Assembly: GCF_000515335.1 (NCBI RefSeq)
Contig: NZ_KI911563.1
Coordinates: 387,735 to 451,734, forward strand
Direction: 5' to 3'
DNA: 64,000 nucleotides
Origin: Cohnella panacarvi Gsoil 349
Lineage (GTDB): Bacteria > Bacillota > Bacilli > Paenibacillales > Paenibacillaceae
A program made the position numbers and the translations under genes. The first letter of the stretch is position 1, and each line of letters opens with the position of its first letter. Below are positions 8,529 through 18,401 of the stretch, piece by piece. Under the pieces are notes generated by a model that was not told the DNA's origin, ran no database searches, and worked only from the letters and a program-made list of their open reading frames with translations.

Positions 8529-9467
8529 ATGAGAGGAATATTGGCGCTTGGCTTTTCGATCTGGCTCAGCCAAGCCGCGGCTCCCGATGATATGACGATC
8601 GAACATGAAGGACGTACCGTAATTCGCGTAAATCGCGCTGATTATACGTTGTCCGTATTTCCGCTTATCCATTCGACTAAGCTGCAAGCGTTGTTAGAAT
8701 CCGTTGCCAGTCAAACCGATCGTCCGCCCGTCAATGCCCGCATCGACGCAAGCGGCGCAATCGAAGCCGAGCGGCCCGGCGTGAAGCTCGATCGCCGTAA
8801 GTTCGAAGAGCTCTGCTACCAATACTTTTATGGGAAAGGCCCTATTTCGCTCCCGACGCCGCAGATCGTCGTCTATCCGAAAGTCGATGGCGAGCTGCTC
8901 TCTTTGATCCGGGAAAAGCCGATTGGCAGCTACGCGACGTATTTTCATGCCGGCAATAAGAACCGTTCGAACAACATCGCGCTTGCAGCCCAAGCCATCA
9001 ATAACACGGTCGTCTTTCCGAATGAAACGTTCTCGTTCAACAAGATTGTCGGAGTGCGAAACCAGCATAAAGGCTACCGGCGAGCCAAAGTGATCGTTCG
9101 GGGCGAGCTGGCGGAGGACATCGGCGGCGGCATCTGCCAAGTGTCCTCCACGCTGTACAACGCAGTCGATCGGGCGGGTCTCCATATCTTGGAGCGTTAT
9201 TCGCACAGCCGCCATGTCCCTTATGTCCTGCCGGGCCGCGATGCGACGGTCAGTTGGAACGGACCGGATTTCGCGTTCCGCAACCCATATAACCAGCCGG
9301 TTCTCATTCGCGCTTTCGCAGGGAGCGGACGTTTGTACGTTTCCGTCTATTCATCCGATTTTATCGACTTTCATCCCCGTAACGTGCCCGGCATGTCCGA
9401 ACGGCTCCCCGAGGAAGTGCCGATCAACCAAGGCATCCACTCCATGAACGAAGCGCCGTCCTCCTAA
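8529..9467 (+). CDS. VanW-family cell-wall protein
   Basis: The 312-residue protein has a short hydrophobic N-terminus, then a stretch resembling the PG_binding_4 domain (about residues 50-100), then a VanW domain (about 130-270) with 'NNTVVFPNETFSFNKIVG', 'DIGGGICQVSSTLYNA' and 'RNPYNQPVLIRA'. VanW-family proteins are envelope proteins found in many Firmicutes; their biochemical role is not known. AAGGAGG precedes the ATG. A perfect hairpin at 9510-9535 ends the transcript. Confidence 0.88.
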   Translation: MRGILALGFSIWLSQAAAPDDMTIEHEGRTVIRVNRADYTLSVFPLIHSTKLQALLESVASQTDRPPVNARIDASGAIEAERPGVKLDRRKFEELCYQYFYGKGPISLPTPQIVVYPKVDGELLSLIREKPIGSYATYFHAGNKNRSNNIALAAQAINNTVVFPNETFSFNKIVGVRNQHKGYRRAKVIVRGELAEDIGGGICQVSSTLYNAVDRAGLHILERYSHSRHVPYVLPGRDATVSWNGPDFAFRNPYNQPVLIRAFAGSGRLYVSVYSSDFIDFHPRNVPGMSERLPEEVPINQGIHSMNEAPSS

Positions 9468-9509
9468 GGCCGTCTTGTCGCCAATCGGGAATCGATCCGA
9501 TAAATTCAA

Positions 9510-9535
9510 AAAGTCCGCGTAAATACGCGGACTTT
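9510..9535. terminator. Bidirectional terminator hairpin
   Basis: Perfect 11-bp stem AAAGTCCGCGT (9510-9520) with ACGCGGACTTT (9525-9535) and a 4-nt loop. It sits between the converging vanW gene and the BtrH-like gene, so it can serve both. Confidence 0.85.
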
Positions 9536-9581
9536 AATCGGTCTATGTACATATCAAGTTCTAAGCGCCAATAAGACGCTG

Positions 9582-10655
9582 CTATCCATTGTTAGGATAT
9601 TGCTTCAGAACAGCCAGCATATGCCCCAAAACTTCTTTTTCAAAGCTAGCCAGCTGGTCCAGATCCGTTATGATTTTATCAAGATAGCGGGTGTCGTTCT
9701 CTTGTTCCCTTGTGGCCATGTATCTGATCTGTCCATTCCTCATAAGCATGCAGGTGCGAACCATTTTACTATAGGATTCATGTAAGTACGTATAATCAGC
9801 TTCAGCCAGATATCCGTTGTCTTTCAAATATTGGATCCTATCGATCATGCTATTTTTATGCTCTAGCAACACATGAAATGGTCTAAAATCGTACCAAAAT
9901 GTAGGCAAATTCGTTTTGATCGAATTGTATACTTCCAAACCAAAAACAAAATGGGTCAGATTATTTTGAAACATACTAAAATTCCTGGCGGTATCTTTGG
10001 ACTCCAGGTATTCCTCAAGGGTACGAATCACCAATTCGAGATCGAATACGTAGGTTCCTTTAAACGGACCGGAGTTTTTGTACACTTTCTGAATCAATAT
10101 GATCTGACTTCTCCAAATGTTATCATTCTGATCATCGCACTGATCGTATGCTTCTTTAAATGCTTCAAAGCTGATCTCGGAAGCTTCGAACTTATGGTTG
10201 GCTCCTTTATAACCAATGATGTGGAAAATTTGTCTCTCCAGGTCGTAGCCGAAGATTAGGTTCTCATGATCGAATTTCTTGACTTGATAAGCCCAACGGT
10301 CTTTCACATAAAACTCATCCAAATGCAATGCGACATAATGATTCTGGTCAATGCACGCGGTGACGTATTTAATAATATCTCCACAGGTGCTTTGTACTAG
10401 TTGTCTATCCGTGCTCAGGAACGTTAACCAGTTGTTATTTACGTAGTAATTATAGTCTTTTCGCGGACCCATATAGAAATCCAAAGGCACGTCGTAAGTT
10501 ACATTGTAGTCCTTCAAACCGCAAAGTTGTATGAAGTTACTGTGGAACCAGGGCAAGTAATCTTCTTCAGTGGATACAATAGACAAAGCTGTAGCATGCG
10601 AAGAATAGGCGTAAATACGCGGTGTCGCCAAAGGCAGTATTTTAATACTTGTCAT
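9582..10655 (-). CDS. Stand-alone BtrH-N-like protein, likely without catalytic cysteine
   Basis: The 357-residue protein shares its layout with the protein at 45519-46526 and with the last ~320 residues of the megasynthase at 37526-44230. All three have an N-terminal 'AYSSHATALSI'-like segment, a 'GYD' turn after a beta strand ('ENLIFGYDLE' here) and a helical C-terminal half. In BtrH, the butirosin acyltransferase, this fold moves an acyl group from a carrier protein to an amine. Here the residue aligned with the megasynthase Cys1922 is Ala16, while the aligned His (His130) is kept. It may be a binding or partner protein instead of an acyltransferase. It lies 22 kb from the synthase operon, at the edge of an AT-rich segment, and looks monocistronic. 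Confidence 0.62.
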   Translation of the reverse strand: MTSIKILPLATPRIYAYSSHATALSIVSTEEDYLPWFHSNFIQLCGLKDYNVTYDVPLDFYMGPRKDYNYYVNNNWLTFLSTDRQLVQSTCGDIIKYVTACIDQNHYVALHLDEFYVKDRWAYQVKKFDHENLIFGYDLERQIFHIIGYKGANHKFEASEISFEAFKEAYDQCDDQNDNIWRSQIILIQKVYKNSGPFKGTYVFDLELVIRTLEEYLESKDTARNFSMFQNNLTHFVFGLEVYNSIKTNLPTFWYDFRPFHVLLEHKNSMIDRIQYLKDNGYLAEADYTYLHESYSKMVRTCMLMRNGQIRYMATREQENDTRYLDKIITDLDQLASFEKEVLGHMLAVLKQYPNNG

Positions 10656-10867
10656 TGGTCAATCGATCCTTCCAATCGTTAGATTCTTTCTTTTACTTGC
10701 TAACAATTGTGCTTTTTCATGTGACACAGTCTTATTCGACACATTTCCTAAGGTTTCCTCTTTTTCCTCTTTTGACTCTTTACATCTAATTTTGGTCGGC
10801 ATATTTATTCATGTCCTAAAGAAAAGACAAGGACGGAATCGCCCCTGCCTATTCTTGATAACAGTGC

Positions 10868-13800
10868 TTATTTTAATCGATGAATCCGGAAATAATCGTA
10901 GATGTCATCGAGCATCCGAACGGTTACTGTGTTCGTCTTAACCGTTCCGTTACTCCACGCCGCGGTGAAAGTGAAGGTATACGTCCCTGCTGAAAGCTCC
11001 TCGTAATCCTCTTCCCACATTGAACCGGTCCAGCTTGTTTTCGCTGCATTAGTCGGAGAAAGCGACACGGTGTTCGTTCCCATCCGCACGGTGACAGTGG
11101 TTGCTGTAGTAAGCGTTCCAGTTACAGTCGTATCTGCGGCAAGAACGAATTTCTCACCCGCCCAGAATACATCTACAGCTCTTTGCGAGCCCGGATATTT
11201 ATTATTGTATTGTTGTCTATTCTCCTCCCAATTTTCAGTATGCGTTACTTGTCCGGCAACCGATAGCACATTAACCGCAATCGTTTTTACGGCATCCGAT
11301 GCGTTAGGTTCTCCGTAAGAATCAACCGCTCTCAGTCTAACTGTATAAACTCCCGGATTACTGTTGGTGACACTGCTTGGAATCGAGGCATTGGTTGTGC
11401 TGAACGTTGCTCTGTACGCATTCGGTCCGGTAACTGTCCAAGTAAAAGACATCGTATCTCCATCATGATCCGTAGATTGATTCACAAGGGTTATTGCATC
11501 CCCCTCATAGGCAGGTTTTGGCGACCAATCAAAGTTTGAGACGGGCGCTAGGTTTAGAACGGATACCTTTTTGGTCATTTGTGCGCATTGCCCTTTGGAA
11601 TCGCAGACAACTTGACGGATTTCTAAATTTCCGACCGAATTGAATGTTTTCGCCCATGTTCCCCTGTTAGTGCTCTGTAATGACTCTACGCTGCCCGTCG
11701 TAACGTTGCGAATGTAGTATTCGTGAGTGAGATTCGCCGCTGCACCGTCCTCTTTATCATAAGCGGTGGAAGTGATCGATAAAGCTTCCCCTCTCTTTAG
11801 CGTCATTGTGCTTAATGTGAAACCCGGAACTGGCGGATCGTCGGGAATGACCGGAACGGCAATATCGATTTCATGCTCTGTCCAGTAACTCCAGGCACCG
11901 TAATCGTCTCTTACTTGCATTCCGGCTGTATAGGTGCCGACTTCTTGCGGTGTCACCAGCTTGCCATTAACCGTATTTCCTGATGGTGTAATGTAATAAT
12001 ACTTCCGTTCGGTAACTCCCCGAGTTGTCTTATAGTCAATTCCCGTTGATTCAGTATCATAAACAGTTGAACTTTGCCATCTGTCCGGATCGTAACTGCA
12101 ATCATTCCAAGTTACATTCAAGGTTGTGCTATGAATACCAAGATCAAAGCAAGATACAGGTCTTCTATGGACGGTTACAATACGCCAATATTCATTGGAA
12201 TCCTTTCTGTACTCATCAAATTCCATACCAGGGAAAGGATAAGCAGCGTTAGGATCATCCTTAGCCCTCAATCCAATACGATAGTTGCCAACCTTATCGA
12301 ATGTAAGCGTAGGACTAGAGAATGTCTTTCCATTCATGGAAGACAGACCTTGGTTATTCAGGAACTTAGGGGTATGGGTAATGCCCCATACAAAGTCTCC
12401 TGCTTGAGCATCATTTTCTGGATCCTCAAACTTGATATCGCTGTATCTAACTTCAGCCTTGGCTTCACCCTCTACACCATTTTCATCCCAAATGGCATAG
12501 CTCGTAAGCCATGTGGCAGCCTCCACATTTAGCTCTTTTGCCTCAATCCTGTCAAAGATTGTGTAGGATTTGTCCGAGAAAGGTCCAAACTTGCCTGATG
12601 TGAAGGTTGCGTCTCTTTTGTCAAGATATGGTACCCCGCCCAAATATACCTCTATTCGATCGCCCTTCACAAGAACTTTAAATTTGTAGTCCGTTTTCTT
12701 TTGTATCGCTATAGCTCTTGTTTGTAGCACGGTTCTTGCTCCTGCAACATATTTAACCAGTGATATGCTTGCTCCGTCTGTCTCCACAGCATAGCGATTT
12801 ATTGGACTTGCCATTCGAAAGGAAAATCCAGCCGTCTTGGCATTCTCAGTGGGACTATCCATGCTAAGCGTAAAGTTAAACTCCGCATCGGTATATTCCT
12901 CTGGAGATACAAACTGACCAAACTGGAATGTCTTGTAGGCTTGAGTGTTGTTTACAAGGCCAGAATCAAGAAACATGTATGCATCCTGTGTTGTTCCACC
13001 TTGTCCGAATCCAGGACCAGAATCTTGATAAATGCCTTCGTATATAGATAGCCATATGCCATCCCCTACGTATTCACCGAGCCTAAGTGTTTTTGTTTTT
13101 CTATCTCCATAAGTATAGCTTGTTGTCTCTTTTCTCATGTACTTATCGGAGTTGAAGTTAAACTTATCCAAAGTACCGCTTGCGCTAGATGTGACCCACC
13201 CATTTCCATAAGCGCCAGAATGCGTTACATAGAATGAAGGTCCCATATCCGTGTAATACCTTAGTGGATTTAGACCTGATGGTCCCGCTACTCCTGTAGT
13301 CATGTTTGCCATATTGGAATGCTCCGTATTGGTTGGCCACATACATCCGTTACAATATTCAACTGTGTAAGTTCTAGTTACAGCTTGCTTTGTAACAGGA
13401 TTGTAGAAAAGGATGGGATAATTCTCCCTCATGAAGTCATACATGCCAACCTGACCTCTAGAGATGGATGTTCCTTGAAGCTTTGCAACGGTTCCAACGG
13501 TATAATCCGGTTTTATTTGCACCAAATATACACCCTGCGGAATATCAGGGTTTAAACTCATGTCAAACTTTACAACGGAATTTCCAGAGTAGCAATCCAC
13601 ATTCCTATAGGAATAGAAATTGCCTGCGTCATCTTTCCAATAGGTTCCATATTGAGCATATCCCCAACTGCAGCTATAGGTAGCCATTGGAGCTGTTATG
13701 ATTTGACCAAAGTAGTTTCTGTACTTTTGCTCATAATTAACAGTTATTGTGGATAAAGGTACCTTGCCAGATTTAATAAACCTGCCATCCCTATCTATCT

Positions 13801-16513
13801 CTATATAGTCCTGCGTTGGTTCTGAGCTTAGTAGGACTATATTGCTGCCCTTTGTCATTATTCTGGTCTGATTGCCGTTTGATATCGTATTGCTTATCTC
13901 CGCGCGCTCCCCATTTTCGAAGGAGCTCCCCAAAAACTCTCCTGTCGTAGCATCATAGATGTAGACATCTGCATAGTTTTTAGGCGGGTACACATATTTA
14001 TACCTATCTCGACCATCGCTATCGCAGCAGCTTTCATAATAGGCATATAGCGGTTTGTACCTTGTGTTATATACTGCAAGTATCCTGTTTCCTGCCACTT
14101 CAAACATTGGAGTCTCGTATCCCAAATTGCTTTTGCCGCTTGCAGTGGAAAAATCCCCGGCATCTGCTTTGACCTTCCAGTTAGGATCTCTTGTCATGTC
14201 CTGTTTCGTATAGTAGGGATACTCCCTCTTTCTGTACATGTCAATGATAAAGTCGTATGGGTTGCTTCCGATCCACTTGTGTATAAGGCTTGTTGTTACG
14301 TTATAGGGATTGCTTGAATTTATTATCGTTTCTGATGCGTACCCTGGCAGTCTGCTTTTGTTCATTCCAAAAATAACGGGCTGATAGATATTATTCCCAT
14401 TGTCTGTATACCCTGCAACTCTTTTTTGATCAAATATAACATGTGTATTGTTGCTTCTAACCATCGTGTGAAATTGAGCGGGTTCTAGTTTTGCATAATC
14501 TTCTCCCGTTGTAAAAGGTGACGGGTAGGCTTGAGATTTGGTTGGTATTAGTATTGGACTGGATTTCAAAGGATCTCTAGCAGCCAAAGCTTTGTATGGA
14601 GATATGCTATTAGGGCCATAACCATTGTCGGTAAACACTGGAAAAACCCGATGAGCCTCTACTTGGCCTTGTCCATAAGAGTAACTCATTTCATAGCTGA
14701 ATTGCTGTTCCATACCCTTTCCAAGTCCGGCTAGTAGCTTGTCTCCAGCTATTGCCCACATGTATGGCTTATTTATGAGCCTTACCATGGAGTTAGTCTC
14801 ATATAGATCCCAGTTTTTAATCATTCTATCTGCTGGAATCAGATATTTATTTGGAGGTTCTGGAACTTCATTTTTACCCTCTACAGTAAAAGATACGGAA
14901 GGCGCTAGATTTGTAGTATCGAGTACAGTCGTTGCTGTATCGGTTTTACCGTAATCTTCCTCAACGGTAAGTTCAATTAGATACTTGCCTACCTTTACAG
15001 GTTTAATTTGAGATTTTACAAGATCTCCTGCTAAAGAAACCCAAGCATCATTATCAAATCCATCATTGGCTTGGTCGTATTTATACCGATAGGTAGCCTT
15101 GACGAGTGGGTCTTTGTCCGGACTATAGGATTTATTGAATATGTCATAGCTTTCAACCCTAATGCCTAAAGGATCAGACTCTACAACAGCAACAGGTGGC
15201 TCATCGGGAAGTACGGTTAGTGTATGCTCAGTTTTGTACAGGGAATGAAAACCAGCACTATCAACTACCTCAAGCCTAATCCTTTCAGTACCTACAGTAG
15301 TGTATTTAGGTAGATTGTTTTCCCATAGGTATTGGGTTATTGTCCTTCCCATAGGGGAATAGCTTTTAGCTCCAGAAAAAGGTGCTGGAAGCGGTCTATT
15401 TTCCTTAACCTCAGTAGGACCTTCAATGATCGGAATGGGGTTTGGCGGGATTACGGATATGGACACAGTCCTTCTTGATTCAGCCCCGAATGAATCCCTT
15501 GCTATAACCGTTACGCTATGTACCCCAAGTTCAGATGCTGTTAGATTTCCAATCACCTCATCATGTTCCCATGCTCCATATTCATCTGGCAAACTGCGAA
15601 CCCATGCACTGCTGCTTGATTCAAAGAGCCAAGTGTACGTGATAGGATCTCCATCTGGATCATAGGGCATAGCCGGCTCACTAGTGTTATTGTTAATAAT
15701 TCGTAGGTTAATCTTGGTTCCTACCGGAACCTCATAGTCTGGAATGATGCCATTACGATTGTACTCTCTAAAGAAACCAGCCGAAAATTGAGGCGGGGAG
15801 TTGTTTTCGCGTTCTTTAATGGTGAGAAACTTGCCATTAACCCATCCAGAGTCTATAGCTCCGTCAGCGCAGGTTGCAGTAACCCTGATTTGAACAAGGT
15901 TGGGCCCAATTGCGAGGCTATAAGGGTAGTTTGAGTAAGAGTAACTACTCGAGGAACTTTGGGAACCGACCCGATCGCTGTACCAGCTGCTTGAGCCTCC
16001 TATCATGTAATCGTGATAAGCATAGGTGCAGGATGCCGGTATTTTAAAGTCCTTTGGGCGTAAGCTAAAGCTTTCACCCCAGTTAATTGTACTTGGGGTT
16101 ATATCAAAATCACCGGATATTGTTACATCTTCTGGATCTCCCCACTCAACGTACATTTCCTTGTCCCCATAAATGTATGTATCCCCTTGAAAGTTGAACG
16201 AAAATGCTGCGTAATACCAGATTTGTCTGGCGCCAGGGGCTGCATAGTCGTGGTATAGGCCTTTTTCTCCAGTAAGTTTTTTGGCTTCGTCGTATAGGGG
16301 TGCTTCTAAAGACTCTTCAGTAAATGTTTGAGTGTAATATATTGTTATTTGCTGGTTGCTTTTTACTTCTTTAATTTTTCCCTCGTATTTTGTATGGGAG
16401 TCCGGTTTTGCACACTTAGCCGTGTATATTCCGCTGCAGACAATCTTATCCTCAGCTAATTCTACGTCAACAGGTTTAATTGAAGATGTTAAAACTGCAT
16501 TATCTGCAATAGA
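10868..16513 (-). CDS. Large PKD/Ig-like surface protein, downstream fragment (frame-shifted)
   Basis: This open frame encodes the bulk of a large exported protein. From the first ATG at 16156 it gives 1,762 residues, but the same frame is open for another 119 codons up to the homopolymer at 16514-16523. Several PKD/Ig-like modules are visible: near the start ('YDPDGDPITYTWLFES'), in the middle ('DPENDAQAGDFVWG') and near the end ('STDHDGDTMSFTWTV'). A LamG/concanavalin-like section is seen around 'GFSFRMASPINRYAV'. There is no LPXTG or membrane anchor at the C-terminus. Together with the fragment at 16500-17135 it would be one protein of 2,088 residues, probably an extracellular adhesin or sugar-binding protein. 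The AT content is higher than in flanking genes. Confidence 0.75.
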   Translation of the reverse strand, partial: SIADNAVLTSSIKPVDVELAEDKIVCSGIYTAKCAKPDSHTKYEGKIKEVKSNQQITIYYTQTFTEESLEAPLYDEAKKLTGEKGLYHDYAAPGARQIWYYAAFSFNFQGDTYIYGDKEMYVEWGDPEDVTISGDFDITPSTINWGESFSLRPKDFKIPASCTYAYHDYMIGGSSSWYSDRVGSQSSSSSYSYSNYPYSLAIGPNLVQIRVTATCADGAIDSGWVNGKFLTIKERENNSPPQFSAGFFREYNRNGIIPDYEVPVGTKINLRIINNNTSEPAMPYDPDGDPITYTWLFESSSSAWVRSLPDEYGAWEHDEVIGNLTASELGVHSVTVIARDSFGAESRRTVSISVIPPNPIPIIEGPTEVKENRPLPAPFSGAKSYSPMGRTITQYLWENNLPKYTTVGTERIRLEVVDSAGFHSLYKTEHTLTVLPDEPPVAVVESDPLGIRVESYDIFNKSYSPDKDPLVKATYRYKYDQANDGFDNDAWVSLAGDLVKSQIKPVKVGKYLIELTVEEDYGKTDTATTVLDTTNLAPSVSFTVEGKNEVPEPPNKYLIPADRMIKNWDLYETNSMVRLINKPYMWAIAGDKLLAGLGKGMEQQFSYEMSYSYGQGQVEAHRVFPVFTDNGYGPNSISPYKALAARDPLKSSPILIPTKSQAYPSPFTTGEDYAKLEPAQFHTMVRSNNTHVIFDQKRVAGYTDNGNNIYQPVIFGMNKSRLPGYASETIINSSNPYNVTTSLIHKWIGSNPYDFIIDMYRKREYPYYTKQDMTRDPNWKVKADAGDFSTASGKSNLGYETPMFEVAGNRILAVYNTRYKPLYAYYESCCDSDGRDRYKYVYPPKNYADVYIYDATTGEFLGSSFENGERAEISNTISNGNQTRIMTKGSNIVLLSSEPTQDYIEIDRDGRFIKSGKVPLSTITVNYEQKYRNYFGQIITAPMATYSCSWGYAQYGTYWKDDAGNFYSYRNVDCYSGNSVVKFDMSLNPDIPQGVYLVQIKPDYTVGTVAKLQGTSISRGQVGMYDFMRENYPILFYNPVTKQAVTRTYTVEYCNGCMWPTNTEHSNMANMTTGVAGPSGLNPLRYYTDMGPSFYVTHSGAYGNGWVTSSASGTLDKFNFNSDKYMRKETTSYTYGDRKTKTLRLGEYVGDGIWLSIYEGIYQDSGPGFGQGGTTQDAYMFLDSGLVNNTQAYKTFQFGQFVSPEEYTDAEFNFTLSMDSPTENAKTAGFSFRMASPINRYAVETDGASISLVKYVAGARTVLQTRAIAIQKKTDYKFKVLVKGDRIEVYLGGVPYLDKRDATFTSGKFGPFSDKSYTIFDRIEAKELNVEAATWLTSYAIWDENGVEGEAKAEVRYSDIKFEDPENDAQAGDFVWGITHTPKFLNNQGLSSMNGKTFSSPTLTFDKVGNYRIGLRAKDDPNAAYPFPGMEFDEYRKDSNEYWRIVTVHRRPVSCFDLGIHSTTLNVTWNDCSYDPDRWQSSTVYDTESTGIDYKTTRGVTERKYYYITPSGNTVNGKLVTPQEVGTYTAGMQVRDDYGAWSYWTEHEIDIAVPVIPDDPPVPGFTLSTMTLKRGEALSITSTAYDKEDGAAANLTHEYYIRNVTTGSVESLQSTNRGTWAKTFNSVGNLEIRQVVCDSKGQCAQMTKKVSVLNLAPVSNFDWSPKPAYEGDAITLVNQSTDHDGDTMSFTWTVTGPNAYRATFSTTNASIPSSVTNSNPGVYTVRLRAVDSYGEPNASDAVKTIAVNVLSVAGQVTHTENWEENRQQYNNKYPGSQRAVDVFWAGEKFVLAADTTVTGTLTTATTVTVRMGTNTVSLSPTNAAKTSWTGSMWEEDYEELSAGTYTFTFTAAWSNGTVKTNTVTVRMLDDIYDYFRIHRLK

Positions 16514-17135
16514 TTTTTTTTTTAAGAGCAGCTATTGAGAAGTCTGATGGAAATGTATATTTTCCATCCTTTGTTAGCGTTAGTTGCAGTCTATCATCTG
16601 TACAATTTGGATAAGCTTTGTATCCCCATTTATCTTTTGGTGCCGGTGGGCAAGCTGAGTTATTTGAACTTGGGAATCTTACCTCTTCATAACTGGATTT
16701 CCATTCGTCTGTTCCGCTAGATCTATTCCAATAATAAACGCCACCATAAGGTGAACCGCCTGAAGCCTTTAATGTAGCAATGGTTCCAAAGGTTATATCC
16801 GATCCTGAAAAGCTTGGTTTATCCAACCAAGCTCCTGGAACGGATCTTATTGGGGAAGTTGTATCCCCCTTTGTATACCAAGCAAGGCTCTTGATTACTT
16901 TCCCGGATTTGGCAGAGATATTAATTGACGCAGATTTTGATGAATTTGGTGAAAAAATAAAATCTGGTACGGATGTTTTATCGTCATTAGACGACTCGGA
17001 ATACGTAAAATTTACTTTTTCTTTTATTGTCGGTGTTGCAGCATCTGCTTTCTCAGCCGGTACTGATAAAAGAACCGCCATAGAAGTAACCAATACTGCA
17101 ATTATATTTAAGATAGAAAATGATTTCTTAACCAT
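16500..17135 (-). CDS. Large PKD-type surface protein, N-terminal fragment with signal peptide
   Basis: The fragment encodes 211 residues and starts after TAGGAGG. It has a signal peptide ('MVKKSFSILNIIAVLVTSMA', cleavage near 'ADAA') and then a beta-rich region. The frame ends with 'AALKKKIYCR' just past a run of ten A (T at 16514-16523 on the plus strand). If the run had nine A, the frame would continue as 'AALKKKSIADNAV' straight into the large fragment without a stop for 1,881 more codons. It lies 42 bp downstream of the SLH gene, so the two form an operon. Confidence 0.8.
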   Translation of the reverse strand: MVKKSFSILNIIAVLVTSMAVLLSVPAEKADAATPTIKEKVNFTYSESSNDDKTSVPDFIFSPNSSKSASINISAKSGKVIKSLAWYTKGDTTSPIRSVPGAWLDKPSFSGSDITFGTIATLKASGGSPYGGVYYWNRSSGTDEWKSSYEEVRFPSSNNSACPPAPKDKWGYKAYPNCTDDRLQLTLTKDGKYTFPSDFSIAALKKKIYCR

Positions 17136-17177
17136 GGCTACCTCCTAATGCCTTATCATTACAGATGGTTGATGATA

Positions 17178-18380
17178 TTATTGGGAAGCAACAGAAGAGC
17201 TTACAATTGTAGAGGTCATAAAGCTGTCTGCAGGGCCTCCGGCACTACCTGTAGTCGTAAGATAAATAGTCAAAGATTGATCTTTATTAAAGGAATAGCC
17301 AGAGCCTGGGAAAACGGAAATAATAGTTTTATCCGGGTATTTAAAATTCGGATCATCAACAAATAATCCCGCAGGTTTAGATAGTTTTTTAAAACGTGTA
17401 TCCTTAGATTCGAAACCGCGAATGTCGAAGGCAAGAGCGTTGTGATATATTTTAGTATTGTTATTGTAATTAATTTTGTATCTTCCAAACAGGACATAAG
17501 CATCCTTCGGCATAGGATTAATAGTATTGTAACCCCATTGCAGCTTATCAATGGATGGAAGAAGCCCTCGATTTGGATCATCCTTATCTCCTAGGTTTAC
17601 TGCAATAAGCTCAACCAGTTCACCGCTGAAATCTTTATTTTCCAATTTCAATTTATCCATGCTCCAGGAATTAATTCCCATAATAGAACCGGGAAAATGG
17701 TTTACAGGTTTATTGAAGAATTGCGGCATTACAGTGAAAATATTCGTACCATGCCAAAGAATCTCAGCGCTTGCAACAGCATACTTGTCGACAGATAGCT
17801 TCTCGCCTTTGTTGACAGAAATGATACGCTCAATAATGGCAACAGCTTGAGCGCGAGTCGTGGTTCCGCCGAGATCAAGTCTGCCTTTGCCGACACCTGC
17901 AAGAATGCCGTCTTCCGTTGCTTGGTAAACCATATAATTTTTATCCTCTGCCACTCCAAGCGCTCTATACTGTTCATCAGTGGATCTTACTGCTAGCTTA
18001 ACAAGCTCGGCACGGGTAAGAACATCATTGTATCCATCCTTGAAATCAGAGGTTTTGTGGATGTAAGTTTCAAGAGCGGCTGCCAGGTAAGGTTGATACC
18101 AAGGCGATCCCTTTTCGATGTGCGGTAGCTTTAGTGCATCGACTAACATCCGAATAAATTCCGCACGACTTACCTGTTGTTCGGGTTTGAACGTTCCATC
18201 CGGATATCCAGCCACATAGCCGGCCTTTACAGCTTCTTCAATTGCCTTTTTTGCCCAATGACTCTTATTAACGTCCTTGAATTGACCTTGAACTGGAACA
18301 TCTTGACTAGCAGCAACAGGAATATAAGATAAAACCATCATAATGATCGAAAGCATTGTAATCATTTTTATTTTTTTCAT
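17178..18380 (-). CDS. S-layer-homology (SLH) domain surface protein
   Basis: The 400-residue product starts at the ATG at 18380, preceded by GGGGAG; an upstream in-frame ATG at 18401 lacks such a site. A signal peptide ('MKKIKMITMLSIIMMVLSYI') is followed by three SLH modules at about residues 35-205, with signatures 'GQFKDVNKSHWAKKAIEEA', 'YVAGYPDGTFKPEQQVSRAE', 'TRAELVKLAV' and 'TTTRAQAVAIIERI'. SLH repeats bind pyruvylated secondary cell-wall polymer. The C-terminal 180 residues form an unknown domain. It precedes the PKD-type protein gene and may anchor it or act with it at the cell surface. A TATAAT lies about 55 bp upstream of the start, without a good -35. Confidence 0.87.
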   Translation of the reverse strand: MKKIKMITMLSIIMMVLSYIPVAASQDVPVQGQFKDVNKSHWAKKAIEEAVKAGYVAGYPDGTFKPEQQVSRAEFIRMLVDALKLPHIEKGSPWYQPYLAAALETYIHKTSDFKDGYNDVLTRAELVKLAVRSTDEQYRALGVAEDKNYMVYQATEDGILAGVGKGRLDLGGTTTRAQAVAIIERIISVNKGEKLSVDKYAVASAEILWHGTNIFTVMPQFFNKPVNHFPGSIMGINSWSMDKLKLENKDFSGELVELIAVNLGDKDDPNRGLLPSIDKLQWGYNTINPMPKDAYVLFGRYKINYNNNTKIYHNALAFDIRGFESKDTRFKKLSKPAGLFVDDPNFKYPDKTIISVFPGSGYSFNKDQSLTIYLTTTGSAGGPADSFMTSTIVSSSVASQ

Positions 18381-18401
18381 TGTACGCTCCCCTATCTTCA
18401 T

